From assembly GCF_002797435.1 (NCBI RefSeq), contig NZ_PGEN01000001.1, positions 1 through 64,000 of the forward strand: a stretch of 64,000 nt of DNA, given 5' to 3'. The stretch comes from Sphingomonas koreensis (GTDB taxonomy: Bacteria > Pseudomonadota > Alphaproteobacteria > Sphingomonadales > Sphingomonadaceae). The notes under the pieces are model-generated. The model was not told the DNA's origin and did no database searches. It saw only the letters and a program-made list of their open reading frames with translations. The number at the start of each line of letters is the position of its first letter. Positions within the stretch are counted from its first letter, which is position 1. This document shows positions 33,391-43,396 of the stretch, in pieces. The position numbers and the translations under genes are program-made.

Positions 33391-33419
33391 AAGGGGCGGC
33401 CGCCGGGCCGCCCCTTTTT
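33391..33419 (+). terminator. Rho-independent terminator
   Basis: A 10-bp perfect stem (AAGGGGCGGC, 33391-33400, with its complement at 33407-33416), a 6-base loop and a TTTTT run. It ends the TPR-type gene, 28 bases after the stop. Confidence 0.9.
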
Positions 33420-33450
33420 CGCATGTCTCCAGTCGCCCTGGACAGGCGGT

Positions 33451-33915
33451 TCAGGGTTCGACCGGAACGCCTGGAAGTGACTTGGACGAGCGGATGGTGA
33501 GCGAGGTCCGGACGTGCGCGACGTTGGGCGCCGTGGTCAGCTTGGTGGTCAGGAACTGCTGGAAGCTGCTGAGATCCTTGGCGACGATCTTGAGGATGAA
33601 GTCGATATCGCCGTTGAGCATGTAGCATTCGCGGATTTCCGGGATGCTCGCGACGTGCGATTCGAACGCCTCCAGATCGGTTTCGGCCTGGCTCTTGAGA
33701 CTGACCATCGCGAAGACAGTGATCGTATAGCCAAGCCAGACCGGATCGAGATCGGCGTGATAGCCGCGGATCGCGCCCTTTTCTTCCAGCGTGCGGACGC
33801 GGCGCAGGCAGGGCGGCGCGGTGAGGCCGACACGGTCGGCCAGATCGACATTGGTCATCCGGCCATCGGCCTGAAGATGCGCCATGATCTGCCGGTCGAT
33901 CTCGTCAAAAGCCAT
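33451..33915 (-). CDS. Lrp/AsnC family transcriptional regulator
   Basis: A 154-aa regulator: HTH (IDRQIMAHLQADGRMTNVDL, ADRVGLTAPPCLRRVRTLEE) and RAM domain (FESHVASIPEIRECYMLNGD, IDFILKIVAKDLSSFQQFLT). I chose the ATG at 33915; a longer form would cover the dyad ATGTGT-CCCGT-ACACAT at 33952-33968, which is more likely its own operator. The target is unknown; the next gene on the other strand is a kinase-like protein. Confidence 0.93.
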   Translation of the reverse strand: MAFDEIDRQIMAHLQADGRMTNVDLADRVGLTAPPCLRRVRTLEEKGAIRGYHADLDPVWLGYTITVFAMVSLKSQAETDLEAFESHVASIPEIRECYMLNGDIDFILKIVAKDLSSFQQFLTTKLTTAPNVAHVRTSLTIRSSKSLPGVPVEP

Positions 33916-33951
33916 GCACCATTCCCCTATAACGCGACAGCAACAGTCGTC

Positions 33952-33968
33952 ATGTGTCCCGTACACAT
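33952..33968. promoter_or_regulatory. perfect dyad upstream of the Lrp-type gene
   Basis: ATGTGT-cccgt-ACACAT has 6-base perfect arms and a 5-base spacer, 37 bases upstream of the Lrp-type start codon. Lrp-family genes are usually autoregulated, so this may be the operator (inference). Confidence 0.5.
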
Positions 33969-34095
33969 AAGATAATTACGCGCAAGCGCAATTGTCCCAC
34001 TATGCGACGTCCCGAAATCACCAGTTTGCGCCGGCGCCGCGCCGCGTTAAGGTTTGATTACGGCAGGCTTTTCAACGGGTGGGAACGACAAATCG

Positions 34096-35907
34096 GTGCG
34101 GTTCGACGATACCCTTGAAACGGTGCTGGCAGCGGATGTCTCGACCGCATTCGGCAAGGCTTCCGCCTGGCGTCAGCTGGTCGACCTGATCGGCCGCCGG
34201 CGAATCCCGGACGATCCGCGTGCGATCGAACTGCTCGAATCGATTCGCGGCGACGTGCCGCTCGCGGTGCGGATTACCAGTGCCCGGTCGCTCGAAATGG
34301 CTGAGCCGCCAGCGGCGCTGGTGCAGCTCTGCGCGGTGGACGAGATTGCGGTCGCCGCGCCGATTCTGCGCACGGCCCGCCTGAGCTCTGGCGAATGGAT
34401 CGAACTGCTGCCGTACCTCTCGGCTCCAGCACGCGGCGTGCTTCGCGGGCGGCGCGATCTGCCCGTGGGTGTCGGCAGTGCGCTCGAGGGATTCCGTGCC
34501 GCGGATTTCGTGCTGGGTACGGAAGTGGCGGCGGTGAGCGAAGCGGCTCCGGCGCCTGGTCCAGCCATGCCCGAATCGGTCGATGAGGTTCCGGCCGAAG
34601 CCGCTGTGATGGCGCCGGCTTCGCCGTTCGTGCCCGTTGGAGTCGCCGCGATGGGGATCCCGCTGGTCGCCGCTGCCCTCCAGCAGGCGGCGGATGGCGA
34701 GGCGCAGAAGCCGGCGGCATTGCGCGGCGACCTGATCAAGACCCAGCGCAAGGATGGTGCGGGAGAGGCCGGGCTTCCATCGGAAGGCCAGGGGGGACCG
34801 GACGGTCCGTTCGAGATCGCCGATGTCGTCGCGCGGATCGACGCCTTCTACACGCGCCAGCCCGAACGTCCCGTGGCGGCGAGGCCGGCCGAACGTGCCA
34901 AACGTGCCAGCGGGTTCCGCTTCGAGACCGACGCGCAGGGTGTTATCCGCTGGGTCGACGGCATTTCGCGTAGCCCGCTGATCGGACTTTCGCTCGACAT
35001 GACCGCGATGCCGGACGGATCGAGGGTCGATGGCGTTGCTGCCGGGGCGCTCCGTCAGCGTGCACGCTTTTCCGGAGCGCGGCTGTTCGTCGCGGGCGAC
35101 AGCGATGCCGGCGGTGACTGGCGAATCTCTGCCAATGCCGCGTTCGACCCGGCAAGCGGCCGTTTCATCGGCTACCGCGGAACGGCCCGCCGTCCGCGCG
35201 CCGATGAGACCGCGGTGAAGGCTGGCGGTACGCGTGGCGCGGATTCACTGCGCCAGCTGATGCACGAGCTGCGTACGCCTACCAATGCCATCGCGGGCTT
35301 TTCCGAACTGATCGAGCGCGAGATCCTGGGTGAAGCCGCGCCCGTCTATCGCGAACGCGCAGCGCTGATTCGAGATCGCGCGCGCGCGCTTCTGGCAGCG
35401 ATCGACGATCTCGACATTGCGGCCCGGATCGACGCCTCGGCCCTGCGCCTTCATCCAGGGGAGGTGGCGTTGCAGCCCGTGTTCGACCGGGTGGCGGACG
35501 AGCTGGGGCCGCTGGCGGTGACGCGCGGTGCCGATGTCGCACTGCCGGCAGATGAGCTGGCAGTGGCTGGAGACGCGCGCGCGATCGAGCGGCTGCTTTC
35601 GCGCACGCTGGCGACCCTGTTGTCGGCGGCGGGCGAGGGCGAGCGGATCGCAGTTCGCTTGACGGCCGAGAATGATATGGTCGCGATCGATTTCGACCGG
35701 CCCCGGGCGCTGGCGGCCTATCCGGGCGAGGCGATCTTCGCGATCGACGATGAATGCGAGGAGGCCGCGCTGCTGGGTACCGGCTTTGCGCTGCGGTTGA
35801 TCCGGAACCTGACGCGCGAGCTTTCCGGGTCGCTCGTGATCGCGCCTGAAAGCCTGACGATCCGCCTTCCGGCGGCGGTAACTAAGTCTTTGGAGCAAGT
35901 GCGCTAG
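34096..35907 (+). CDS. histidine-kinase-like protein with degenerate ATP-binding domain
   Basis: A protein of about 603 aa. A large N-terminal region of unknown fold precedes a PAS-like stretch (GFRFETDAQGVIRWVDGISR) and a HisKA phosphoacceptor helix, DSLRQLMHELRTPTNAIAGF, with His near residue 390. The catalytic domain that follows keeps a G2-like GTGFALRLIRNL, but the N box reads TLLSAAGEG where an Asn is expected, and the DxGxG box is replaced by IDFDRP. It may thus accept or pass a phosphoryl group without binding ATP normally. No membrane segment is obvious. I prefer the GTG at 34096; TTG 34054 is in frame. Confidence 0.8.
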   Translation: MRFDDTLETVLAADVSTAFGKASAWRQLVDLIGRRRIPDDPRAIELLESIRGDVPLAVRITSARSLEMAEPPAALVQLCAVDEIAVAAPILRTARLSSGEWIELLPYLSAPARGVLRGRRDLPVGVGSALEGFRAADFVLGTEVAAVSEAAPAPGPAMPESVDEVPAEAAVMAPASPFVPVGVAAMGIPLVAAALQQAADGEAQKPAALRGDLIKTQRKDGAGEAGLPSEGQGGPDGPFEIADVVARIDAFYTRQPERPVAARPAERAKRASGFRFETDAQGVIRWVDGISRSPLIGLSLDMTAMPDGSRVDGVAAGALRQRARFSGARLFVAGDSDAGGDWRISANAAFDPASGRFIGYRGTARRPRADETAVKAGGTRGADSLRQLMHELRTPTNAIAGFSELIEREILGEAAPVYRERAALIRDRARALLAAIDDLDIAARIDASALRLHPGEVALQPVFDRVADELGPLAVTRGADVALPADELAVAGDARAIERLLSRTLATLLSAAGEGERIAVRLTAENDMVAIDFDRPRALAAYPGEAIFAIDDECEEAALLGTGFALRLIRNLTRELSGSLVIAPESLTIRLPAAVTKSLEQVR

Positions 35908-35916
35908 AGACCCGGC

Positions 35917-36969
35917 ATGGGAACGGGACAAGGGGGTGCCGAGGGGCGGGGATATCGCGTGCCTGCGCCGGCGCAGGACGATGCGATCGTGTGGCCGGAG
36001 TCGTTCGGCACGCGCTTTACCGTGTTCGTCGATACCGAAGAGGAATTCGACTGGTCGCAACCGCTGCGTCGCGAGAATCGCGCGACGCAGGCGATGCGCG
36101 CGCTGCCTGAGATGCACGCGCTGTTCGCAGCGCACGGCGTCCCTGCGACCTATATGGTCGATCATCCTATCGTCACCTGTCCCATGTCGGTCGAGATCCT
36201 GCGTGGCCTGCTCGATGACGGGCGCTCGGCGATCGGCACCCAGCTTCACCCATGGGTCAATCCGCCGTTCGATGAAGCGGTGGTGCCGCTCAACAGTTTC
36301 GTGGGCAATCTGCCGCGCGAACTGGAAGCTGCCAAGCTCTCGGTCCTGACCGGTGCGATCGCATCGGCCTTTGGCCGGCGGCCGGTGATGTTTCGCGCGG
36401 GGCGATACGGGATCGGTTCCAACTCGCTCTCGCTGCTGGCGGCGGAGGGCTATCGTGTCGATACCTCGATGCGATCGGGCTACGATTATTCGGCGGAGGG
36501 TGGTCCCGATTTCACCGCGATCGGCAATCACGGATTCTGGACCGGCGAAGGCGAGCTGGCGGAGCTGCCGCTGACGACGATCTATACCGGAGCTGCACGG
36601 TCGGGCGGTGCAGGCCTATATGGTGCATTGGGACATGTCCCCCGCGGGCGCGGCGTGGCGGCGCGGCTGGGGCTGCTGGCGCGGGTCGCGCTGACTCCCG
36701 AGGAAATGCCCGTCGGACTGGCGCTGGAGGCGATCCGGATTGCGGCGGGAGAGGGCGCGCGCATGCTGCTCTTCTCCTATCATTCGCCCTCTGCTGCGCC
36801 CGGCTATACGCCCTATGTGCGCGACGTTGCCGATCTGCGTGCGTTTCACGCCTGGTGGGATGCGGCGTTCGGTCTGCTCGCGAAGCTCGGCATCGCCTCC
36901 GCCTCGCATGATGAAATCCTCGATGCGCTGAATCGCGCAGCGCTTGCCGGACGCAGCGTTCGCCCTTAA
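35917..36969 (+). CDS. polysaccharide deacetylase family protein (WalW-like)
   Basis: A 350-aa protein with the NodB-type fold. The first strand is RFTVFVDTEEEFDWSQPL, where an Asp in the DTE motif is the usual catalytic base. ATYMVDHPIVTCP and IGTQLHPWVNPPFDE give the metal His, MFRAGRYGIGSNSL the R-G-Y/R motif, and LLFSYHSPSAAPGY the final His. No signal peptide is seen, so it may act in the cytoplasm on a nucleotide- or lipid-linked sugar. It starts 9 bases after the kinase-like gene, implying co-transcription. Confidence 0.85.
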   Translation: MGTGQGGAEGRGYRVPAPAQDDAIVWPESFGTRFTVFVDTEEEFDWSQPLRRENRATQAMRALPEMHALFAAHGVPATYMVDHPIVTCPMSVEILRGLLDDGRSAIGTQLHPWVNPPFDEAVVPLNSFVGNLPRELEAAKLSVLTGAIASAFGRRPVMFRAGRYGIGSNSLSLLAAEGYRVDTSMRSGYDYSAEGGPDFTAIGNHGFWTGEGELAELPLTTIYTGAARSGGAGLYGALGHVPRGRGVAARLGLLARVALTPEEMPVGLALEAIRIAAGEGARMLLFSYHSPSAAPGYTPYVRDVADLRAFHAWWDAAFGLLAKLGIASASHDEILDALNRAALAGRSVRP

Positions 36970-36985
36970 GCGCGGGGGGCGCTGG

Positions 36986-37062
36986 GGGCCTGTAGCTCAA
37001 TTGGTTAGAGCTGGCCGCTCATAACGGCTAGGTTGCGGGTTCAAGTCCTGCCGGGCCCACCA
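36986..37062 (+). tRNA. tRNA with CAU anticodon, probably tRNA-Ile2
   Basis: A complete 77-base cloverleaf with encoded CCA: acceptor GGGCCTG/CGGGCCC, D arm around GTAGCTCAATTGGTTAGAGC, anticodon loop CTCATAA in stem GCCG/CGGC, and T arm GCGGGTTCAAGTCCTGC. The anticodon is CAU. The G-C acceptor with the CTCATAA loop fits the isoleucine tRNA whose C34 becomes lysidine; elongator tRNA-Met is the alternative and initiator tRNA is excluded by the T/anticodon stems. Confidence 0.85.
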
Positions 37063-37159
37063 GCGGCATGTGGGCGGTGTCTCAGTTATTGGCTTATGAT
37101 GGGTTTTACCGCGTCGGGCCTTGTGCTGCGGAGCTGAAACGCTTAACCGCGCCCGGCGT

Positions 37160-37238
<79 letters not shown>

Positions 37239-37339
37239 ATCGTGACGACTGCGCCTGATTTCGACTAGCGTGCCATGGCGTTCGACCAGCAGCGCCGCAG
37301 CACATGGTTTCTTCAGCAACCATCGCGTTAGGGTCTCGA

Positions 37340-38452
37340 ATGGCCGCAGAGAATCACCGAGACATGACGCCCTTCACCGTGCCGCAGCGGATTGCGGTGC
37401 TGTCGATCATCGCTTTCTGGGTATTCTATTATGTCAGCATCACGCTGCGGTCGTGGATCATGGGCTATGACGGCTTCTGGCTGATGCTCGACAACAGGGC
37501 GTGGGTGAGCCTGTTCGGGATCGGTTTCACCTATCTGCTCTATCGCGTCCTGCGCCTGTTCTGTCACCACACGCTGCGTGTCCGCGTCGCCGCGGCGTTC
37601 CTGTTTTCCGCGGTCGCCGCCACGGCCTATTCCACCGTCAACTATCTGTCCTTCTACGTCGTCGATCCCAAGCCGCCGGAGCTGCAGAAGCAGGAGGATC
37701 ACCACAAGAAGAAAGTGGAGAAACCGGCGGATCTGATCGCGGAAAATGCGCTCGCCTGGTACTTCTTCTTCCTCTCCTGGTCGGTGTTCTACCTCGCTCT
37801 GTCCTATGCCGGCGCGGTACGCGCGTCGGAGCGCGAGACCGCGCGCTTGCGCGCCGCGGCGCAGACTGCGGAGCTGCGGGCGTTGCGCTATCAGGTCAAT
37901 CCGCACTTCCTGTTCAACACGCTCAATTCGATCTCCGCGCTCGTCATGTCGGGCAAGCGCGAAGACGCCGAAGCGATGATCCTGAACCTGTCCAATTTCT
38001 TTCGCGCCAGCCTGGCGAGCGAGCCGACCGACGATGTGCCGCTGGCCGACGAGATTGCGGTGCAGAAACTCTACCTTGAAATCGAGGCGGTGCGGTTCCC
38101 CGAACGGCTCCAGGCGCGTTTCGAGATCGATCCGGCGGCGGCCAATGCCTGTGTGCCGGGGCTGATCCTGCAACCCCTGATCGAGAATGCGATCAAATAC
38201 GGGGTCGCGCCTGCCCGCCGGCCGGTGCAGATTTGCGTGCGTGCACGGGTTAACGATGGCGCTCTGGAGGTAACGGTGAGCGATGACGGCGACGGTGCCA
38301 GGGCACCGAACGGGACCGGGGTTGGGCTACGCAACGTACGCGACCGGCTGACCGCTCGGTTCGGCGAAGCGGCGTGGCTGACCGCTGGCAAGCGCGCGGA
38401 GGGCGGTTTCACGGCGATGCTGACGATGCCGCTGGTTCATAATGGCTGCTGA
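37340..38452 (+). CDS. LytS-type sensor histidine kinase
   Basis: A protein of about 370 aa with four N-terminal membrane helices (IAVLSIIAFWVFYYVSITL; AWVSLFGIGFTYLLYRVL; VAAAFLFSAVAATAYSTVNY; ALAWYFFFLSWSVFYLAL). The His_kinase (pfam06580) domain follows with the phosphoacceptor in QVNPHFLFNTLNSISALVM, an intact N box (LILQPLIENAIKYGV) and DxGxG (SDDGDGARAPNGTGVGLRNV). Its stop overlaps the start of the LytTR regulator gene, so the two form a two-component pair. The signal sensed is unknown. The ATG at 37340 is preferred over 37304. Confidence 0.9.
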   Translation: MAAENHRDMTPFTVPQRIAVLSIIAFWVFYYVSITLRSWIMGYDGFWLMLDNRAWVSLFGIGFTYLLYRVLRLFCHHTLRVRVAAAFLFSAVAATAYSTVNYLSFYVVDPKPPELQKQEDHHKKKVEKPADLIAENALAWYFFFLSWSVFYLALSYAGAVRASERETARLRAAAQTAELRALRYQVNPHFLFNTLNSISALVMSGKREDAEAMILNLSNFFRASLASEPTDDVPLADEIAVQKLYLEIEAVRFPERLQARFEIDPAAANACVPGLILQPLIENAIKYGVAPARRPVQICVRARVNDGALEVTVSDDGDGARAPNGTGVGLRNVRDRLTARFGEAAWLTAGKRAEGGFTAMLTMPLVHNGC

Positions 38453-39182
38453 GCGGCTGCGTACGCTGATCGTCGACGACGAGCCGCTCGCCGTCGAGCG
38501 GATGCAGATCCTGTGCGCGGGAATTCCCGAAATCGACTTGATCGGCACGGCGGCGGACGGCGATGCGGCGTTGCGCCTGATCGACGCGCTGGCGCCCGAT
38601 CTCGTGCTGCTGGACATCGCCATGCCGCACCGCGACGGGATCGGGGTCGCTTCGGCACTATCCGAAGCTGCGCACCGGCCGGCGGTGATCTTCTGCACGG
38701 CGTTCGAGCAGCACGCTGTCGCGGCGTTCGATGTCGCGGCGGTGGACTATGTGCTCAAGCCGGTCAGCGCGGAGCGTCTGGCACGCGCGATCGGCCGTGC
38801 GGTCGAAGCCGCCGGACGGGCGCGTGCGGACCCGCAACCCGCCAGTTCGCGATGGATCGAGGAATTCTGGGTGCCGCACCGCTCGGAAATGGTGCGCGTG
38901 AGTGCAAGCGATATCGAGCGGGTGGACGCCGAGCGCGACTATATGCGGCTGGGTGTCGGTGGGCGCAGTTATCTGATCCATCAGACGATCAGCGAGCTCG
39001 AACGACGGCTGGACCCCGATCACTTCATTCGGCTTCACCGGTCGACGATCGTCCGCAAGGATCGGATCGCAAAGCTCAGGCATGACGGCCTCGGCGTGTG
39101 GCACGCCGAACTCGCTGATGGCGAGCTGGTGCGCATCGGGCGGACCTATCAGGCCGCGGCCAAGGCGATCATGGCAAAATAG
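38442..39182 (+). CDS. LytTR-family response regulator
   Basis: A 246-aa regulator. The receiver domain starts LRTLIVDDEPLAVERMQILC with phosphoacceptor Asp58 in LVLLDIAMPHRDGIGV and the conserved Lys in YVLKPVSAERLARA. The LytTR DNA-binding domain covers about residues 145-245: SASDIERVDAERDYMRLGV, ISELERRLDPDHFIRLHRST and IVRKDRIAKL. It overlaps the sensor kinase gene by 11 bases and is its obvious partner. A strong hairpin follows directly. Confidence 0.93.
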   Translation: MAAERLRTLIVDDEPLAVERMQILCAGIPEIDLIGTAADGDAALRLIDALAPDLVLLDIAMPHRDGIGVASALSEAAHRPAVIFCTAFEQHAVAAFDVAAVDYVLKPVSAERLARAIGRAVEAAGRARADPQPASSRWIEEFWVPHRSEMVRVSASDIERVDAERDYMRLGVGGRSYLIHQTISELERRLDPDHFIRLHRSTIVRKDRIAKLRHDGLGVWHAELADGELVRIGRTYQAAAKAIMAK

Positions 39183-39210
39183 CCCTGCCCGCCGGCGCGG
39201 CGGGCAGGGC
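39182..39210 (+). terminator. GC-rich hairpin after the LytTR gene
   Basis: A perfect 12-bp stem GCCCTGCCCGCC (39182-39193) with its complement at 39199-39210 and a 5-base loop begins at the stop codon. There is no T run. It lies between the convergent LytTR and UrcA genes and may stop transcription from either side. Confidence 0.65.
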
Positions 39211-39223
39211 AGGTGGATGAATG

Positions 39224-39559
39224 TCAGGGTGCTACAGTGACACTCATATCCCGCGCCGCGAGCTGCCGGTTGGCGGCCTTGCGGTAGGCGAGTTCGATGG
39301 CTGGCTGAGCCGAGTCACGCGTATCGGCGGCGCAGCGCTTGGCTGCGGCCTCAAGCCTCAAATCCCGTTCATGGCCTACGCGGCACACACGATCGGCTGC
39401 GCGCGCGATGCGGTGATCGAGCGCGGCCTTGCCCGGTGCGCTGGAGAGATTGAGATCCGCGTATGAGACCTTCACGGACTTCGCGCCTTCGGCGATAGCC
39501 GGGGCTGCGGCGGCGAGCGCGGCGGCGACAACGGCCGCGCGGGCGAGATTGGACAACAT
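39224..39559 (-). CDS. UrcA family protein
   Basis: A 111-aa secreted protein: signal peptide ARAAVVAAALAAAAPAIA, then the UrcA-type core VKVSYADLNLSSAPGKAALD, with HRIARAADRVCRVGHERDLR and a second Cys in AAAKRCAADTRD. The YADLNL-S-G-LD-RI-RAA-VC pattern and two cysteines are typical. The family is named for uranium-inducible proteins in Caulobacter relatives; its biochemical role is unknown. It stands alone. Confidence 0.9.
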   Translation of the reverse strand: MLSNLARAAVVAAALAAAAPAIAEGAKSVKVSYADLNLSSAPGKAALDHRIARAADRVCRVGHERDLRLEAAAKRCAADTRDSAQPAIELAYRKAANRQLAARDMSVTVAP

Positions 39560-39740
39560 GGGTCACTCCGGGGTTGCAGGGCGCGTTCTGATCGAACGCT
39601 GAAGACCTGCTACGTCCGGGCCGTCTGGCGGGCTATCGATGCTCGATAAGAGGCAGAGCCGCGTCCACCGAAACCGTTCGATGCGACGAACGACCGATCG
39701 TCGGCGACAAACATTGCCCGTGCTCCTGTAGCGGACAACG

Positions 39741-39770
39741 AAAAAGGGCGCCCCGTGAGGAGCGCCCTTT
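39741..39770 (-). terminator. Rho-independent terminator
   Basis: Arms AAAGGGCGC and GCGCCCTTT with a short loop; on the minus strand the stem is followed by a run of T (AAAAA at 39741-39745 on the plus strand). It lies about 44 bases after the small lipoprotein gene on that strand. Confidence 0.88.
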
Positions 39771-39813
39771 CGATTCGACCGGGCCCTTGCGAGCCCAGGA
39801 AGAACGGATCCGA

Positions 39814-40041
39814 TTACTCGGCGACGTTGCCGGCAGCAACGTTGTCGAGCGTCTCGCTGGCGTTGTCGAGCATCGCGCCGACTTCGTTCGCAGCGTTCGC
39901 GCCGTCAGCGGCCAGCATGTCAGCGCCGTTCTCGAGCGACTCAGCGACGTTCTCGACGGTGTTGTTCGCAGCAGGCGTGCCACCGCAAGCGGCGAGCGAC
40001 ATCAGGCCGGTCGCGGCAGCGACGATGAGGACCTTCTTCAT
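39814..40041 (-). CDS. small lipoprotein, Ala/Asn-rich
   Basis: A 75-aa protein, MKKVLIVAAATGLMSLAACG, with a lipobox LAAC that places the mature N-terminal Cys at about residue 19. The mature part is low-complexity, rich in Ala, Asn, Glu and Asp with units like VAESLENGADML and EVGAMLDNASETLDN, probably an amphipathic helix. Such small acidic lipoproteins are common and abundant in sphingomonads. It has its own strong terminator at 39741-39770, which argues for high expression. Confidence 0.8.
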   Translation of the reverse strand: MKKVLIVAAATGLMSLAACGGTPAANNTVENVAESLENGADMLAADGANAANEVGAMLDNASETLDNVAAGNVAE

Positions 40042-40184
40042 TCGTTTTGCTCCCAAGCAAAAATTATTCGGTTCGCGGCGGCCCGATTGCCGTGCGAGTT
40101 AGTCGGAATAACGCCCGTTACGCCGCCGTCAATGGGAATTCATCGGACAGCAAGCTTTGCGGCGAGCCGAAATGACGCGGTGCG

Positions 40185-41543
40185 TCATTGCGTGGCACCG
40201 ATTTCCTCGGGTGCGTTGGCGACCACCGCGAGCATTGCCGTCCATGCCGCGACATTTTGGCGCAACTGTGACGGATCGATCTTGTCGAGCGTGTCGTCGG
40301 GGGTGTGGTGCAGGTCGAAATAGCGGCTGCCGTCCTGTTGCAGGTCGATGCCAGCGACGCCGGATGCGACCAGCGCGGCAACATCGGCCCCGCCGCTCGC
40401 GGGATCGCGTCCACGGCTGATTCCCAGGGTCGAAAGCACCGCAGCGACCCGATCGCCCACCGCCCTGGCACTTTCCGGCAGCTTGAAATCGACACGCCAG
40501 ATGCGGTCGGCGCCGAAATCCGATTCCGCCGCAAGGGCGTGCTTCTCACCCTTGTGCGCCTCGAAATAGGCCTTGCCGCCGAACACGCCGACTTCCTCGG
40601 CGCCGGCCCACAGGATGCGGATCGTTCGGCGCGGCTTGCCGGCGTCCATGACCCGCTTGGCCGCCGCGGTGACGATGCCGCAGCCTGCACCGTCGTCGAA
40701 CGCGCCGGTGCCCAGGTCCCAGCTGTCGAGGTGGCAGGCAACCACGACCAAGCCTGCCGCAGGATCGCTGCCCGGCACTTCGGCGATGACATTACCCGAT
40801 TCGGTCATGCCGACTTGTCTTGGGGTCAGGGTCAGCTTGACGCTGACCGGCTGACGGCGCTTCAGGATGCGCTGAAGCTGCTCCGCATCGGGGATCGAGA
40901 GCGCGGCAGCGGGGATCGGCGTCACGCCCTCGGGAAAGCCCGTGCCGCCGGCATGCGGGTTGCGGTGATAGTCGGTGCCGACCGACCGGATCAGGATTGC
41001 GGCAGCGCCCTTGCGCGCGGCGACTGCCGGGCCGGAACGGCGGACCGCGCCGAATGCGCCATATTGCGATCCGTCCTGCGTGCGCGTCATGTCATGGCTG
41101 ACAAAGGCGATCTTCCCGCGCAGGCTTCCGTCCGGCGCAGAGTGGAGGGCGGCGATGTCCTTGAAATAGACGATCTCGCCGCGCAGCCCGGTTGCTGGCG
41201 TCGCTCCCGAATTGCCCAGGGCGGTCAGGCGCAGCGGCTGGGGAAAGGGAGCAAGAACCTCGAGCGTCTCCTCGCCACGGACCCAGGTCTTCATCCGGAA
41301 GGGTTCGTTGCGGACATTGCTGAAGCCGAGCGCGGCGAGTTTCTTCACCGACCAGGCACGCGCTCGCGCCTCCGCCTCGGTCCCGGCAAGGCGCGGGCCG
41401 ATCTCGGTCGTGAGCCCTTCGGTGATGTCCCAGGCGATCTCGTCCTTCAGCGCGGCGTCGCGCAACGCCGCCGGATCGATCTGGGCGAGCGCGGGGAGAG
41501 GGAGGCTCAGCACGGCAGCCAGGGTCAGGGTCTTCACACGCAT
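40185..41543 (-). CDS. M28 family metallopeptidase (secreted)
   Basis: A 452-aa protein with signal peptide VKTLTLAAVLSLPLPALAQ. The middle has a PA-like insert, and the C-terminal half is a di-zinc aminopeptidase of the M28 type: the ligands lie in VACHLDSWD, GAFDDGAG, AGAEEVGVFGG (catalytic Glu pair), AESDFGAD and DLHHTPDDT. All five metal ligands are visible, so it should be active on peptides in the periplasm or outside. It is transcribed alone, divergent from ettA. Confidence 0.92.
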   Translation of the reverse strand: MRVKTLTLAAVLSLPLPALAQIDPAALRDAALKDEIAWDITEGLTTEIGPRLAGTEAEARARAWSVKKLAALGFSNVRNEPFRMKTWVRGEETLEVLAPFPQPLRLTALGNSGATPATGLRGEIVYFKDIAALHSAPDGSLRGKIAFVSHDMTRTQDGSQYGAFGAVRRSGPAVAARKGAAAILIRSVGTDYHRNPHAGGTGFPEGVTPIPAAALSIPDAEQLQRILKRRQPVSVKLTLTPRQVGMTESGNVIAEVPGSDPAAGLVVVACHLDSWDLGTGAFDDGAGCGIVTAAAKRVMDAGKPRRTIRILWAGAEEVGVFGGKAYFEAHKGEKHALAAESDFGADRIWRVDFKLPESARAVGDRVAAVLSTLGISRGRDPASGGADVAALVASGVAGIDLQQDGSRYFDLHHTPDDTLDKIDPSQLRQNVAAWTAMLAVVANAPEEIGATQ

Positions 41544-41713
41544 TCACGTCCTCCGCCGAAATATTGTTGCGGCGTGAGGTAACGGAATGGCCGGGGCGGC
41601 GGCAAGCTGTGCGCGGCGTGTTTTCGACGAGCGACAGGTTTGCCAATCGGCGGGTGCATCGCTACATCGGCGCCAAATTCCCGGACACCCAGACAGACGA
41701 ACGGAGACCCGCA

Positions 41714-43393
<1,680 letters not shown>

Positions 43394-43396
43394 CCC

